Source of the DNA: Sphingobacteriia bacterium
Lineage (GTDB): Bacteria > Bacteroidota > Bacteroidia > Chitinophagales > Chitinophagaceae
Direction: 5' to 3'
Assembly: GCA_947452295.1 (NCBI GenBank)
Contig: CANGCK010000011.1
Coordinates: 1-64,000, forward strand
DNA: 64,000 bases
The notes beneath the pieces were generated by a model. That model was not told the origin of the DNA. It did no database searches and saw only the letters and a list, made by a program, of their open reading frames with translations. This document shows positions 52,261-61,986 of this stretch, piece by piece. The position numbers and the translations under genes were made by a program. Position 1 is the first letter of the stretch, and each line of letters opens with the position of its first letter.

Positions 52261-53046
52261 ATGGATAAGCACTATGCATTAATTACTGGAGCAAGTAAGG
52301 GAATAGGCAAGGCCATTGCTGCCGAATTAGCTCAAAAAGGTTATGGAATTTTATTAGTAGCCCGCAGCGCCGAATTACTAGAAGAATATGCAACTCAATT
52401 AGCTGCAAAGTATAACGTACCTACAGCTTATTTAGCTATTGATTTGGCAAAACCAACATCAGCCAATGAGATATTTAATTGGAGTACTTCTAATGGCTTT
52501 AAAATAAGTATATTAATCAATAATGCAGGTTACGGTTTAAATGGTTTAATAGACGACTACACATTGGAGGAGCATTTACAAATGATGCAAGTAAATATGA
52601 ATAGTTTGGTGAGCCTAACTTATTTATTTTTACCATTGTTGAAAAAAATGGAGCGAGCATATATAGGAAATATAGCCAGTGGTGCTGCTTATCAATCCGT
52701 TCCAGGCCTAAATATTTATGCAGCTAGTAAAGCTTTTGTATTGAGTTTTAGCCGAGGATTAGCGTATGAATTAAGAAAAACCAACGTACGTGTAACTTGT
52801 GTTTGTCCGGGAGCTACGGACACCCAGTTTGCTATTAGAGCCAATGTAACAAATGAGAAAGCGGTAAAAATGGCTAAAAAGTTCAATATGAATCCGGTTT
52901 CGGTAGCTAAAATAAGTATTAAGGGTATTTTGGCTGGTAAGGCGGAAGTTGTGCCCGGTTTTATTAATAAAATGGCTCGATTTTTTGCGAATATATTACC
53001 AGATAAAATCTTAGAAAAATCTGCGGCAGATATTTATGGACTATAA
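52261..53046 (+). CDS. Short-chain dehydrogenase/reductase
   Basis: A 261-residue classical SDR. 'ALITGASKGIGKAIAAELAQ' is the TGxxxGxG cofactor motif, 'ILINNAGYGLNGLIDDY' the NNAG motif, 'IGNIASGAAYQSVPGLNIY' the catalytic Ser, and 'YAASKAFVLSFSRGL' the YxxxK. 'VTCVCPGATDTQF' is the usual PG motif. The C-terminal part ('GKAEVVPGFINKMARFFANI') resembles fatty-acyl or 3-ketosphinganine-reductase-like SDRs (DltE/YqjQ type), but I cannot fix the substrate. It is one gene, downstream of the PhyH terminator. Confidence 0.9.
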   Translation: MDKHYALITGASKGIGKAIAAELAQKGYGILLVARSAELLEEYATQLAAKYNVPTAYLAIDLAKPTSANEIFNWSTSNGFKISILINNAGYGLNGLIDDYTLEEHLQMMQVNMNSLVSLTYLFLPLLKKMERAYIGNIASGAAYQSVPGLNIYAASKAFVLSFSRGLAYELRKTNVRVTCVCPGATDTQFAIRANVTNEKAVKMAKKFNMNPVSVAKISIKGILAGKAEVVPGFINKMARFFANILPDKILEKSAADIYGL

Positions 53047-53060
53047 AATTGCCTACATAT

Positions 53061-53091
53061 TTTGATAATAATAATTATTGTTTTATATTTG
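53061..53091 (+). promoter_or_regulatory. Bacteroidota-type promoter of tRNA-Arg
   Basis: TTTTG at 53060-53064, a 19-nt spacer, and TATATTTGC at 53084-53092 match the consensus exactly. The predicted start is about 53095, so the precursor has a leader of about 16 nt that can form CCCC-TTA-GGGG. Confidence 0.85.
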
Positions 53092-53110
53092 CAGCCCCTT
53101 AGGGGATTAA

Positions 53111-53184
53111 GGCTGCGTAGCTCAACTGAATAGAGCATCTGACTACGGATCAGAAGGTTTTAGGTTTGAATCCTAACGCGGTCA
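53111..53184 (+). tRNA. tRNA-Arg (anticodon ACG)
   Basis: A 74-nt cloverleaf. Acceptor GGCTGCG/CGCGGTC with two G-U pairs, D arm GCTC...GAGC, anticodon stem TCTGA/TCAGA with loop CTACGGA (anticodon ACG, read as ICG), and T loop TTTGAAT. Discriminator base A, CCA not encoded. A promoter and a terminator frame it as a single-gene unit. The 317-nt gap around it has no protein gene. Confidence 0.95.
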
Positions 53185-53188
53185 CACT

Positions 53189-53222
53189 AAAAAAGAGTTA
53201 CATAATTGTAACTCTTTTTTTA
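53189..53222 (+). terminator. Rho-independent terminator of tRNA-Arg
   Basis: AAAAAAGAGTTAC and GTAACTCTTTTTT give a 13-bp stem with a 6-nt loop, followed by more T, 5 nt after the tRNA. Confidence 0.92.
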
Positions 53223-53299
53223 TTTATAATTGGTTGGAATGTTATTGATAAAATATTTACTGAACAATACCAATAATAGTTTTTTAACCGAATCAAAAT

Positions 53300-53334
53300 A
53301 AAAAAACCAACTGCCATTAACAGTTGGTTTTTTT
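53300..53334 (-). terminator. Terminator of the SusC/D operon (possibly bidirectional)
   Basis: AAAAAACCAACTG and CAGTTGGTTTTTT form a 13-bp stem with a 7-nt loop. On the minus strand it lies 30 nt beyond the DUF4397 stop, with T-rich arms. It can also stop plus-strand read-through. Confidence 0.85.
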
Positions 53335-53363
53335 ATTTAAGTTAAATCAGTTATTAACTTGTA

Positions 53364-54152
53364 TTAGTGAATATAGGTAGCTAATGAACGGGCTTTTGTT
53401 CCGGAAGTTAACTTACCATCACCTCTATAAATCATTGTATAAACACGCTGATCAGTAAATGATGCACCATTTAGAGTAGATAGTACATTTAATGTACCTG
53501 CTCTTCTAACAAATAGTGTATCACTTGCAGTTGATTCAAGTGGAATATTTTGGAAATCAACCACTTGGCCAGGTTTAATATTTGAAACAATATTAGCTCC
53601 TCTTCTCTTAGAATAAACATCAATATTTTTGCCAGCTGTATCGTTTAATACTGCATGAACAAAACGCATGCTGTAATTACTTTTGTTTGGAGTGGTAAAC
53701 TTATCTTCTAATATCATCTTTACAGAATCAACATTCGAATAATAGTTATCAGTTATTATGATTGAGTAATAACTACCTTTTGCATATGATCTGTCAGACA
53801 AAGAAAAAGGAATAGAATCTCCATTTTCCTTAAGTTTTCCACCGAAAGAGAAAGTAAGATTATTAACACCAGGATTAACGCCAAAATATCCATTTTGAGT
53901 AGTACCTGAAACGGGGAATTGACCTCCGAATGATATAAAGGTATTACTTACTCTATTGAAATTAACATAGATATTAAGTGAATCGGGTGCATTATAAAAT
54001 GTTCTGAAACTAGGTGCTACATGTATCACTCTAACGAAAGCTTTATCACTTCCTAATGTGTAATTAGCAACAAGATCAGTCTGTTTTGTACAAGCTGTTA
54101 ACAACATCATACCTGATGCTATTAATAATGTATATGTTATAATTTTTTTCAT
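53364..54152 (-). CDS. DUF4397 domain lipoprotein
   Basis: A 262-residue lipoprotein. The signal peptide II site is 'MMLLTACTKQTD' (lipobox LTAC), so it should be attached to the outer or inner membrane. The mature part matches DUF4397: 'AFVRVIHVAPSFRTFYNAPD' (the typical R-(V/I)-x-H-A-x-P-x-APxVD start), 'SLNIYVNFNRV', and repeats of the same type ('YSMRFVHAVLNDTAGKNIDV'). The function is unknown. It is the third gene of a susC-susD-DUF4397 unit and is 20 nt from the SusD gene, so it may be a surface-exposed accessory binding protein (inference). Confidence 0.88.
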   Translation of the reverse strand: MKKIITYTLLIASGMMLLTACTKQTDLVANYTLGSDKAFVRVIHVAPSFRTFYNAPDSLNIYVNFNRVSNTFISFGGQFPVSGTTQNGYFGVNPGVNNLTFSFGGKLKENGDSIPFSLSDRSYAKGSYYSIIITDNYYSNVDSVKMILEDKFTTPNKSNYSMRFVHAVLNDTAGKNIDVYSKRRGANIVSNIKPGQVVDFQNIPLESTASDTLFVRRAGTLNVLSTLNGASFTDQRVYTMIYRGDGKLTSGTKARSLATYIH

Positions 54153-54172
54153 TGTATAAGTTTATTGTGTAT

Positions 54173-55795
54173 TTACTTTTGCGAGAACCAACCTTCCTTA
54201 GTATGATAGTTTGCTTTATCAGCACCAATACGGATTAATTCTGCCATATTCCATACATATTCTGAGTTATATCTTGGACGTACTCTGTAAACAGGTAAAC
54301 CACCATTATCAACATATAAATTTGATCCAGTAGGAATGGTAAAATCAGCATAAACAGGTGTTCCAGTTACAGGATCTTTATCAACGTTATAATGGTATCT
54401 TCTCATATCTACCCAAGTTTCTAAAATACCATGACCCCATAATGAAATATACTTTTGCAACATAATGTGCGATAAAGTTAACTGAGCAGGAACAACAACT
54501 GGATTGGCTATATAAGCGTCTCTGGTTGCTGTAGTTATTAATTTAGCGGAAGGAATACCATCGCTATATTTACTACTTAACATATCGAAATTTAATCGAA
54601 TACCATCTTTATAAGCAGATGCAGCCAATGCAGGATCTCCTTTTCTTAAAGCAGCTTCAGCTATCATAAATTTAACTTCGCTGGCAGTTAAAATGGGTGA
54701 TTCGGCATAATTCTTAAAAATATAAGTACATCCAGTATCTAACCCACCAGCTGGTGCAGCTGTTGTAGTGTTGGTACTACCATAAAAATTATTAGGTCTG
54801 TCATTAACGTTGGTAATTGCAGTAACACCTTTATTGGGCTGAACACCAATTAATGTTCCGTTAGGATTTGGTTTTAACATATACCATCTTCTTGGATCTT
54901 GTACACCAGGAAAAGCAGAATTTGCACCAGTCATTAATTTTACACTGTATTCGCTCTGACGGAAGGAACCAATTCCATTATTACTAAAAGGGCCATTGTA
55001 ATTAGCACTTCTATTGCTACCTGTAGCAATGTATTTTAAACTCGCATTATCATCATTGGTTAGAATTGATAAGTTAGCGTAATAAATTACAGAATCAGGC
55101 TTGTAAGATGTTTTGTTACTCAAGTGATTGTATGATCTGGCTAGAATTCCATTTACAAATTTCTTCCATTTATTTACATCACCATTGTATAAATATTGGT
55201 CACCTTTAGCAAGATTTGCTGAGCTAACACCGTCACCAGTCTTATTTAAATTATCTAAGGCTTTGAAGCATAATTGACGAACATAGTCATAAACTTCAGG
55301 CTCAGTATCATATTTAAATGTAAGTTGACTGGTATTAAATGCTTCTTTTAAAATAATTTCACCATAGTAATCGCTCATGGTTAACCAGCTCCAAGCAAAA
55401 ATAGCTTGACCAACACCTACATAATCCCATTTCTTTTCTTCTTCAGCCCACTTAATCATATTCATTAAGTTTTGGCCTAAATCGTAATAGTGTGTACGCC
55501 AAGTTGAAGCAGCATTATCTGATGCAGCTGTGTAACCCATTTGATCGTAAACATCTCCAGAAGTAGACATTTGCCAGTTTTGAATATAGCGACCAATAAA
55601 TCTCATATCATTAGCAGGACCATGGTATGCAGTATTACCAACCATACTGGCAACTATAGGAGCGAGTAAAGTTTCAACTGGAACTTTAACATCGGCATTG
55701 GGATTTTGGTATGCTTCGTCAATTTTCTTACTGCAAGATAACATTGAAGCAATCGTTGCAATTAGAAAGAAGGTTTTAAAAAATTTATATTTCAT
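54173..55795 (-). CDS. SusD/RagB-like outer-membrane lipoprotein (SusD-like_2 type)
   Basis: A 540-residue lipoprotein. The lipobox 'ATIASMLSCSKKID' gives Cys at about residue 21. The following 'EAYQNPNADVKVPVETLLAP' and 'NMIKWAEEEKKWDYVGVGQA' are typical for the SusD-like_2 group, where helical TPR-like repeats bind the substrate. It forms with SusC a lidded import complex in the outer membrane. No glycoside hydrolase or peptidase gene is beside it, so the substrate is not known. It is 39 nt downstream of susC and is translated from the same message. Confidence 0.92.
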   Translation of the reverse strand: MKYKFFKTFFLIATIASMLSCSKKIDEAYQNPNADVKVPVETLLAPIVASMVGNTAYHGPANDMRFIGRYIQNWQMSTSGDVYDQMGYTAASDNAASTWRTHYYDLGQNLMNMIKWAEEEKKWDYVGVGQAIFAWSWLTMSDYYGEIILKEAFNTSQLTFKYDTEPEVYDYVRQLCFKALDNLNKTGDGVSSANLAKGDQYLYNGDVNKWKKFVNGILARSYNHLSNKTSYKPDSVIYYANLSILTNDDNASLKYIATGSNRSANYNGPFSNNGIGSFRQSEYSVKLMTGANSAFPGVQDPRRWYMLKPNPNGTLIGVQPNKGVTAITNVNDRPNNFYGSTNTTTAAPAGGLDTGCTYIFKNYAESPILTASEVKFMIAEAALRKGDPALAASAYKDGIRLNFDMLSSKYSDGIPSAKLITTATRDAYIANPVVVPAQLTLSHIMLQKYISLWGHGILETWVDMRRYHYNVDKDPVTGTPVYADFTIPTGSNLYVDNGGLPVYRVRPRYNSEYVWNMAELIRIGADKANYHTKEGWFSQK

Positions 55796-55834
55796 AAAAT
55801 ATACTTTATTCGTTTTAAGTTAATTGGTGTAAAA

Positions 55835-58800
55835 TTAAAATCCAGCTTTTAAACCAAGGTTTACACTAATAGGTGTACCAATATTTCCATAATCAAAGCC
55901 AAAACCACCTACACCACGTGTTCCAGAAGTATTTCCGTTAACAGCAGGATCTGCACCTAAATAATTGGTAATTAAAATCAAGTCATTACCAGTTACGAAG
56001 AAGCCCAATGATTTTAAGAACGATAAGTTTTTAATACTTTTCGGATTAACTGCATAATTTAAGGTAAGGTCTCTTAATCTTAACCAGTTTACATTTTTTT
56101 GGATGAATTCTTCTTCAGGCATTCTTGAAGTATAATAAGCCTGTAAGTCATAAGGTCTAACAACAATAGTGTTCTTAGTAGGGTTAGCCGTATTTTGAAG
56201 ACCATCATTCAATACGCCGTTAACAATTCTACTAACAGTTCTATCATCATTTCTGGTACTCTTACCTCTTATAGTTAAGAACATATCAGTAGCATTAAAT
56301 ATGTCTCCGCCAACTTTTAAATCCCAAAGCATACTTAACGTCCAATTTTTGTACCTGAAGTTATTGAGAATACCTAAAGTGAAATTAGGGTTTCTATCTC
56401 CTCTAACTTTAAAGTTTTGATCAACTAATGGTAAACCATTGGCCGGATCAATTAATATATCTCCATTAAGATTTCTTTGGTAACCCCAAGCAGTGATACT
56501 TGTACTTGGACCACCTTGTATTAAACCACCTCTTGCGCTACCATATAACCAGGTATCAGAAATATAAAATTCCGGAACGTTAGCAGGTAGAGACAATACT
56601 TCATTTCTCATTCTGTTGAAATTCAAACGGAAATTCCATCCAAAATTTTTATGTTGAATAGGGCTCGCATCTAAACTAATTTCAATACCAGTATTTCTAG
56701 TTGAACCAACATTTAACGTATTTAATACATATCCTGTTGCATAACTTGCTCTAAAGTTTTCAGCAATTTGCTTTTCATTCAACGTATTGTAATACGTTAC
56801 ATCCAAGCCAATTTTATTGTTGAATAATTTAAATTCAGTACCAATTTCATACGTTTTCTGGCGTTCTGGTTCTAGATAATAGTTGTTGTTGTTAAATGCA
56901 TACGTATTACCACCACCACTAGATAAAGCAAAGTTGAATACTGATTGGTTGGCATACGGTGAACTAGATCTAGCTGTTTGTGCCAATGATCCTCTTAATT
57001 TAAAGTAATTGATTATATTACCTTTTTTAATTTGAGGGAAGATATCAGACATGATAAAGCTGATACTACCTGCAGGATAATTGTAGTTTCTATAATCGGC
57101 AGGGAAAATAGAAGAATTTTCAAAACGATGAGAATAAGAGAAGAATGCTAAGTTTTTATAGCTTAATGCTGCTTCCCCAAAATATGCATTTTGACGGCTA
57201 ATGCTTAAGTTATATCCACCAGTTCTGATCGCATTACTCAATCTGGTTCTTCCTGTATTTCCAATATTATTACTATCACTTGCAAAACGGTAATCACCTT
57301 TTACAAAAAATCCTGATACAGCATACATTTGTGTCTCATAATCTTGCCACATATTACCTACCATTACTCTGGCACTAAAATCACCAATTGTTTTTTTAGC
57401 TGTAGCAGTAATAGTATGGTTATATCCATAATAATTACGGTAATAATTATCTTGAGAACCTTTAGTGGTTAATGCTAAAGATGATAAAGAATCAATGATT
57501 GTATAACCTGTAGATCTGTAATAATCATATCCAAAACGACCTGAAATAGACAACCAAGATGTTGGGTTAATATTAATACCTAAAGTAGTAAGTACCCTAT
57601 CTGTTTTATCGTAACTCCTGTTATTGTTTGCACTAAATAAAGGGTTATCAAATTCATTATTACCTAACTTAATTTTTTGCGCATTTGAATCAACAAAATT
57701 GTTGATGTTGTTATCCATTGGCCATAACATCAAATTCAACAAATAACCACCTGCACCTCTCAAAGGTTTTTGGTTATTGCTGTTGATGTAAGAAATTGCA
57801 GGAGATACATCAATGTATTTACCAATTTTAGTGGTATTAGATAAACGGAAATTGTATCTATTATAAGTATTGTTAGGAACAACACCTAATTGATTGAATG
57901 CAGATCCAGATAATCTCCAAGAAGTATTTTTCTTACCATATTCTAAACTGATATTATGTGTTTGAGATTTACCAGTTTGGAAGAATGTTTTAACGTTATC
58001 GTATATAGTATTATCAGCAGTAGTTGCTGGTCCGAAATAAGAAAAAACTGCTTTGTCAGTTAGCCCAAAATTTCCTTGACCGTACATGTTAGAATAACTT
58101 GGGAAACGATTGATTTTTTGCATCCTAAAACTGTTGTCGTAATTAACAACAATTTTGCCAGTAGCTTTTGCTTTTTTAGTAGTAATAACAATTGCACCTG
58201 AACTTGCCTGGCTACCATACAATGCAGTGGCTTCTGGTCCTTTTAATACAGTTACGTTTTCAATATCATTCGGATTCACATCGGCAATACGATTGGTATA
58301 GTCGTTAGATCTATTTGGTTTATCAGACGCTAAACCCAATTGAGAACCACCGTTGCTGGTTTCGTTCACAGTTTGGTTATCAACAATTACCCCATCAATT
58401 ACAAATAATGGTTGGTTACTTAAAGCCATTGAGTTAAAACCTCTTAATACGATATTTGAAGAAGCACCAGCCTGACCACCAGTTGAAGTGATAGAAGCAC
58501 CTGCTACCCTACCTTGTAAGCTGTTCACAAAGTTCTCACGTTGGCTCTCAGCAATATCTTTACCTGTAACTTTTTGTACAGAATAACCCAATTCTCTTGG
58601 TTTTCTTTTTATATCCATTGCCACAACTACCTCTTCCAATTCATTCACTGAACTTTTTAAAGAAATAGACAAATTGCCATCACGTAAAGCAACACGCTGA
58701 CTTTCATAACCAATATAACTAACTAATACAGTTTGTCCCTTGTTGGCTTTAATTGAAAAAGAACCATTGTCTTTTGTTTGTTCTGTTGTATTTGTTCCTA

Positions 58801-58948
58801 CAACCTTAATGGTAACACCAGATAAAGGTGTTTTTTTGTCAGCATCCAGTACTGTACCGGAAATTGTTTGACTTTGCCCATAAATAGGTAGCGAGAACAA
58901 AAACAGTAAAACCATTACTGACTTTGTCAAGCTTAGCATTTTTTTCAT
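55835..58948 (-). CDS. SusC/RagA-type TonB-linked outer-membrane protein
   Basis: A 1037-residue TonB-dependent receptor. A signal peptide ends near 'IYGQSQ'; then a carboxypeptidase-regulatory-like domain ('ISGTVLDADKKTPLSGVTIK', about 28-105), the plug ('LQGRVAGASITSTGGQAG', 'NIVLRGFNSMALSNQPLFVI', 'VTVLKGPEATALYGSQASSG'), and the 22-strand barrel to the aromatic C-terminus ('VNLGLKAGF'). It imports a substrate captured by SusD using TonB energy. The gene opens the susC-susD-DUF4397 operon; the deoR-type gene is 158 nt upstream on the same strand. No TTG/TAnnTTTG promoter is clear in that gap. Confidence 0.95.
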   Translation of the reverse strand: MKKMLSLTKSVMVLLFLFSLPIYGQSQTISGTVLDADKKTPLSGVTIKVVGTNTTEQTKDNGSFSIKANKGQTVLVSYIGYESQRVALRDGNLSISLKSSVNELEEVVVAMDIKRKPRELGYSVQKVTGKDIAESQRENFVNSLQGRVAGASITSTGGQAGASSNIVLRGFNSMALSNQPLFVIDGVIVDNQTVNETSNGGSQLGLASDKPNRSNDYTNRIADVNPNDIENVTVLKGPEATALYGSQASSGAIVITTKKAKATGKIVVNYDNSFRMQKINRFPSYSNMYGQGNFGLTDKAVFSYFGPATTADNTIYDNVKTFFQTGKSQTHNISLEYGKKNTSWRLSGSAFNQLGVVPNNTYNRYNFRLSNTTKIGKYIDVSPAISYINSNNQKPLRGAGGYLLNLMLWPMDNNINNFVDSNAQKIKLGNNEFDNPLFSANNNRSYDKTDRVLTTLGININPTSWLSISGRFGYDYYRSTGYTIIDSLSSLALTTKGSQDNYYRNYYGYNHTITATAKKTIGDFSARVMVGNMWQDYETQMYAVSGFFVKGDYRFASDSNNIGNTGRTRLSNAIRTGGYNLSISRQNAYFGEAALSYKNLAFFSYSHRFENSSIFPADYRNYNYPAGSISFIMSDIFPQIKKGNIINYFKLRGSLAQTARSSSPYANQSVFNFALSSGGGNTYAFNNNNYYLEPERQKTYEIGTEFKLFNNKIGLDVTYYNTLNEKQIAENFRASYATGYVLNTLNVGSTRNTGIEISLDASPIQHKNFGWNFRLNFNRMRNEVLSLPANVPEFYISDTWLYGSARGGLIQGGPSTSITAWGYQRNLNGDILIDPANGLPLVDQNFKVRGDRNPNFTLGILNNFRYKNWTLSMLWDLKVGGDIFNATDMFLTIRGKSTRNDDRTVSRIVNGVLNDGLQNTANPTKNTIVVRPYDLQAYYTSRMPEEEFIQKNVNWLRLRDLTLNYAVNPKSIKNLSFLKSLGFFVTGNDLILITNYLGADPAVNGNTSGTRGVGGFGFDYGNIGTPISVNLGLKAGF

Positions 58949-59106
58949 AAATATTGTTGTTTAGTTCTGGTTACTCGGAAACTTGCATAATCACGCAAAT
59001 AACCGCTTTAAAATTCTTTAATTAAAAGTTAAATATATTAAAATAATGGTAAAACAAATTTTATTGGGGATAAAAATGCAATTAAAAGCATTTACATATA
59101 ATATTT

Positions 59107-59853
59107 TTATAATACATCTAGACCTTTATCAATAAAGGGTTGTAATAATGGATCATCTGGCATTAATTCGGTGACCAATAAGTCTAATTTATCGAGGGTA
59201 CATACCTGTAAACGTTTGGTACTATTTAGTTTTTCGGCAATAGACAATGAAATAACTTTATCGGCACAATTGATCATTGCTTTTTTAACTTCAATAATTT
59301 CCCACTCCAAATCGGTGATACCAAAATCTGGATCAATACTATTGGTGCCTAATAAGCAAATATCTGCCCGTATTTGGCTCAATCTATTGACTACTTCGGC
59401 TCCTACGGCCATTTGGGCACTTTTTAATAATTTGTTACCTAAAAATATAACTTCGGCATTGGGATGATCTAATAATTCGAGTGCAATGGGCACATTGGCA
59501 GTAACAAAAGTGGCAGATAAATCGGGAGGCAATAGTTTAACCAATTCTCGCATAGTTGTACCACCAGATATTACAATTAACATCCCATTTTTAAGTAATG
59601 GAATTGTTTTTTTAGCAATGATTTGTTTTTCTGGCAATGCATACACATTATTTCTTTCAATCGTTACATGAAAAGACTTAGACAAAGCACCACCATGAAC
59701 TTTAATTAGTTTGCCCTCTTCTGTAAGCTCTTGTAAATCTCTTCTTACTGTATCTTCTGAAACATTTAATTGGATACATAAATCTGCAGAAAGCACTTTG
59801 TTATGGATATTAATTTGTTGCATTATAAATGCGTGTCTTTCTTTCTTAAGCAT
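59107..59853 (-). CDS. DeoR/GlpR-family transcriptional regulator
   Basis: A 248-residue regulator. The N-terminal DeoR helix-turn-helix (about 5-58) has 'VLSADLCIQLNVSEDTVRRD', the signature of the family, and 'LTEEGKLIKVHGGALSK' the wing. The C-terminal domain is the sugar-phosphate-sensing DeoRC fold: 'LIVISGGTTMRELVKLLPPD', 'IFLGNKLLKSAQMAVG', 'ICLLGTNSIDPDFGITD' and 'LSIAEKLNSTKRLQV'. It is likely to bind a sugar phosphate and to repress. Its place directly upstream of susC in the same direction suggests that it controls that operon, although this is inference. Confidence 0.93.
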   Translation of the reverse strand: MLKKERHAFIMQQINIHNKVLSADLCIQLNVSEDTVRRDLQELTEEGKLIKVHGGALSKSFHVTIERNNVYALPEKQIIAKKTIPLLKNGMLIVISGGTTMRELVKLLPPDLSATFVTANVPIALELLDHPNAEVIFLGNKLLKSAQMAVGAEVVNRLSQIRADICLLGTNSIDPDFGITDLEWEIIEVKKAMINCADKVISLSIAEKLNSTKRLQVCTLDKLDLLVTELMPDDPLLQPFIDKGLDVL

Positions 59854-59951
59854 GCTTAAAAATAATTACTTTGCCTAAATTTTCAATAATATTTATTTAT
59901 TTGATCACCAAGTCCTAACTCTACCTATTTTTACAGTACGATCTATACAAT

Positions 59952-61880
59952 ATGATTTCTCCTAATACGATACAGCAAATTACCAATAGAATAGATATTA
60001 TAGATATCATTGGTGAATTCATCAAACTAAAAAAAAGAGGTACTAATTACTTAGGCCTTTGTCCGTTTCATGGAGAAAAATCGCCCTCGTTTACAGTATC
60101 TCCTGCTAAAGAAATATATAAATGTTTTGGTTGTGGAAAGAGTGGCAATAGTATTACTTTTTTAATGGAACATGAAAAGTATAGCTATGTGGAGGCGTTG
60201 AGGTGGTTGGCAGAAAGGTATAATATTGAAATAGAAGAAACGCAGAAAACACCAGAACAGATTCAGCAATTTCAAGTTGCAGATAGTTTACATGCGATTA
60301 ATCATTTTGCTCAAAAGTTTTTTTCCAACGTTTTATTTAATACAGAAGAAGGTGAACAGATTGCGCTTTCTTATTTAAAAGAAAGAGGATTTAGAGAAGA
60401 TGTATTGACCAAATTTCAAATTGGGTATAACCCTGAAGGCAGAGATCATCTTACCAAAGAATTACTGGCCAATCAATTCAATCCGGAATTATTAGTAAAA
60501 ACCGGATTGGTGGCCAATCGGAATAATGAATTAGCCGATAATTATCGTGGAAGAATTATTTTTCCTATACATAATAATAGTGGAAAAATTATTGGTTTTG
60601 GCGCTAGGATTATTGCAAAAAATGATAGAGCACCCAAATACATTAATACCCCTGAAAATGAAATTTATGTAAAAAGTAAAATTTTATACGGCTCCTATTT
60701 TGCAAGAACAGCAATTGATAAAGCAGATGAATGTTTATTAGTAGAAGGCTATACCGATGTGGTGAGTTTGCATCAAGCAGGTATAGAAAATGTAGTTGCC
60801 AGTGGCGGTACATCATTAACTATTGATCAATTAAGATTGATTAAAAAATACACCAACAATTTAACCATTATATATGATGGCGATGGCGCTGGAATTAAGG
60901 CTGCATTGCGTGGATTAGATTTAGCCCTAGAAGAAAGTTTAAATGTAAAATTGGTTTTAATACCAGATAATGAGGATCCGGACAGTTATGTAAACAAAGT
61001 TGGGGCTACTGCATTTAACGAATTTATTGCAGCATCTAAAAAAGATTTTATACTTTTTCAATTAGGTGTTTTATTAAAAGAGGCAGGTAACGATGTAAAT
61101 AAAAAAAGTGACATCGTTAATCAAATTGCAGAAACCATCAGTAAAATTAGTCGCGCAGAAGATTTTACCAAACAACAAGAATATATTAAACAATGTTCTT
61201 CATTGTTAAAAATTGACGAAACGGGATTTACCAATTTAGTTAATAAATATAAACGCGATAAATTAGTAAAAGAAGAAAAGAAACTTCCATATGAAGAAGC
61301 TGCTTTTTTACAACAAGAAGCACATCAGCAATCATCCGATTTTGACGATTCTGTTTTATTACTTCAACAAGATGATGTTTTTGAAAAAAATGTGTTGAAA
61401 GTATTGTTAGAATATGGATTAAAACCTTTTGACGAAGAGAAAACGATTGCTGCTTTTATATTTGAAGAATTAGCACAATTTCATTTTGAGAATCCATTGT
61501 ACGAAAAAATTTTAGATATCTATAAAGAGTGGTACAATAATGGATTAGAGCCCTCTGGTAATACCATGTTGTATCATGAAGATGAGGGTGTACGAAATGT
61601 AATAGTGAATTTATCGTTGCATCCGTTTGAATTGAGTCAACGCTGGGATGAAAAAATGGAAGGCATGAAAATTCTTACCAGAGATGTATCGGTAACAGAT
61701 TCTGTAGCCAGTTTAAATTATTTTAAACTACGAAAAATAAAAAGAATGTTTGAACAAAATCAACGTGATATGGAGCATGCCGAATTTGAAGAACAGTTGA
61801 AATTAATTGAAATTCATAAACAACTCAAAGAATTTGAACGCCAGATTACGCAACAAATGGGAACAGTTATATTAAAGTAA
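59952..61880 (+). CDS. dnaG: DNA primase
   Basis: A 642-residue primase. The CHC2 zinc finger is 'LCPFHGEKSPSFTVSPAKEI' and 'YKCFGCGKSGNSITFLMEHE', the catalytic core follows ('LSYLKERGFREDVLTKFQIG', 'DNYRGRIIFPIHNNSGKIIG', 'APKYINTPENEIYVKSKILY'), and the TOPRIM domain has 'CLLVEGYTDVVSLHQAGIEN' and 'NLTIIYDGDGAGIKAALRGL'. The C-terminal part (about 430-642) is the DnaB-binding region. It makes RNA primers for replication. It is divergent from deoR, and an intrinsic terminator follows. Confidence 0.97.
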   Translation: MISPNTIQQITNRIDIIDIIGEFIKLKKRGTNYLGLCPFHGEKSPSFTVSPAKEIYKCFGCGKSGNSITFLMEHEKYSYVEALRWLAERYNIEIEETQKTPEQIQQFQVADSLHAINHFAQKFFSNVLFNTEEGEQIALSYLKERGFREDVLTKFQIGYNPEGRDHLTKELLANQFNPELLVKTGLVANRNNELADNYRGRIIFPIHNNSGKIIGFGARIIAKNDRAPKYINTPENEIYVKSKILYGSYFARTAIDKADECLLVEGYTDVVSLHQAGIENVVASGGTSLTIDQLRLIKKYTNNLTIIYDGDGAGIKAALRGLDLALEESLNVKLVLIPDNEDPDSYVNKVGATAFNEFIAASKKDFILFQLGVLLKEAGNDVNKKSDIVNQIAETISKISRAEDFTKQQEYIKQCSSLLKIDETGFTNLVNKYKRDKLVKEEKKLPYEEAAFLQQEAHQQSSDFDDSVLLLQQDDVFEKNVLKVLLEYGLKPFDEEKTIAAFIFEELAQFHFENPLYEKILDIYKEWYNNGLEPSGNTMLYHEDEGVRNVIVNLSLHPFELSQRWDEKMEGMKILTRDVSVTDSVASLNYFKLRKIKRMFEQNQRDMEHAEFEEQLKLIEIHKQLKEFERQITQQMGTVILK

Positions 61881-61923
61881 AAAATCAAAAGGCAAAATTC
61901 AAAAAACTAGTAAACTAAAAACT

Positions 61924-61965
61924 AAAAAGTCCGCTCTAATTACATGAAGAGCGGACTTTTTTTTT
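61924..61965 (+). terminator. Rho-independent terminator between dnaG and dnaK
   Basis: AAAAAGTCCGCTCT and AGAGCGGACTTTTT give a 14-bp stem with a 10-nt loop and a T run on the plus strand. The minus strand also ends in T-rich sequence, so it can serve both convergent genes. Confidence 0.92.
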
Positions 61966-61986
61966 AGCACTATACAGTGTGTATAC

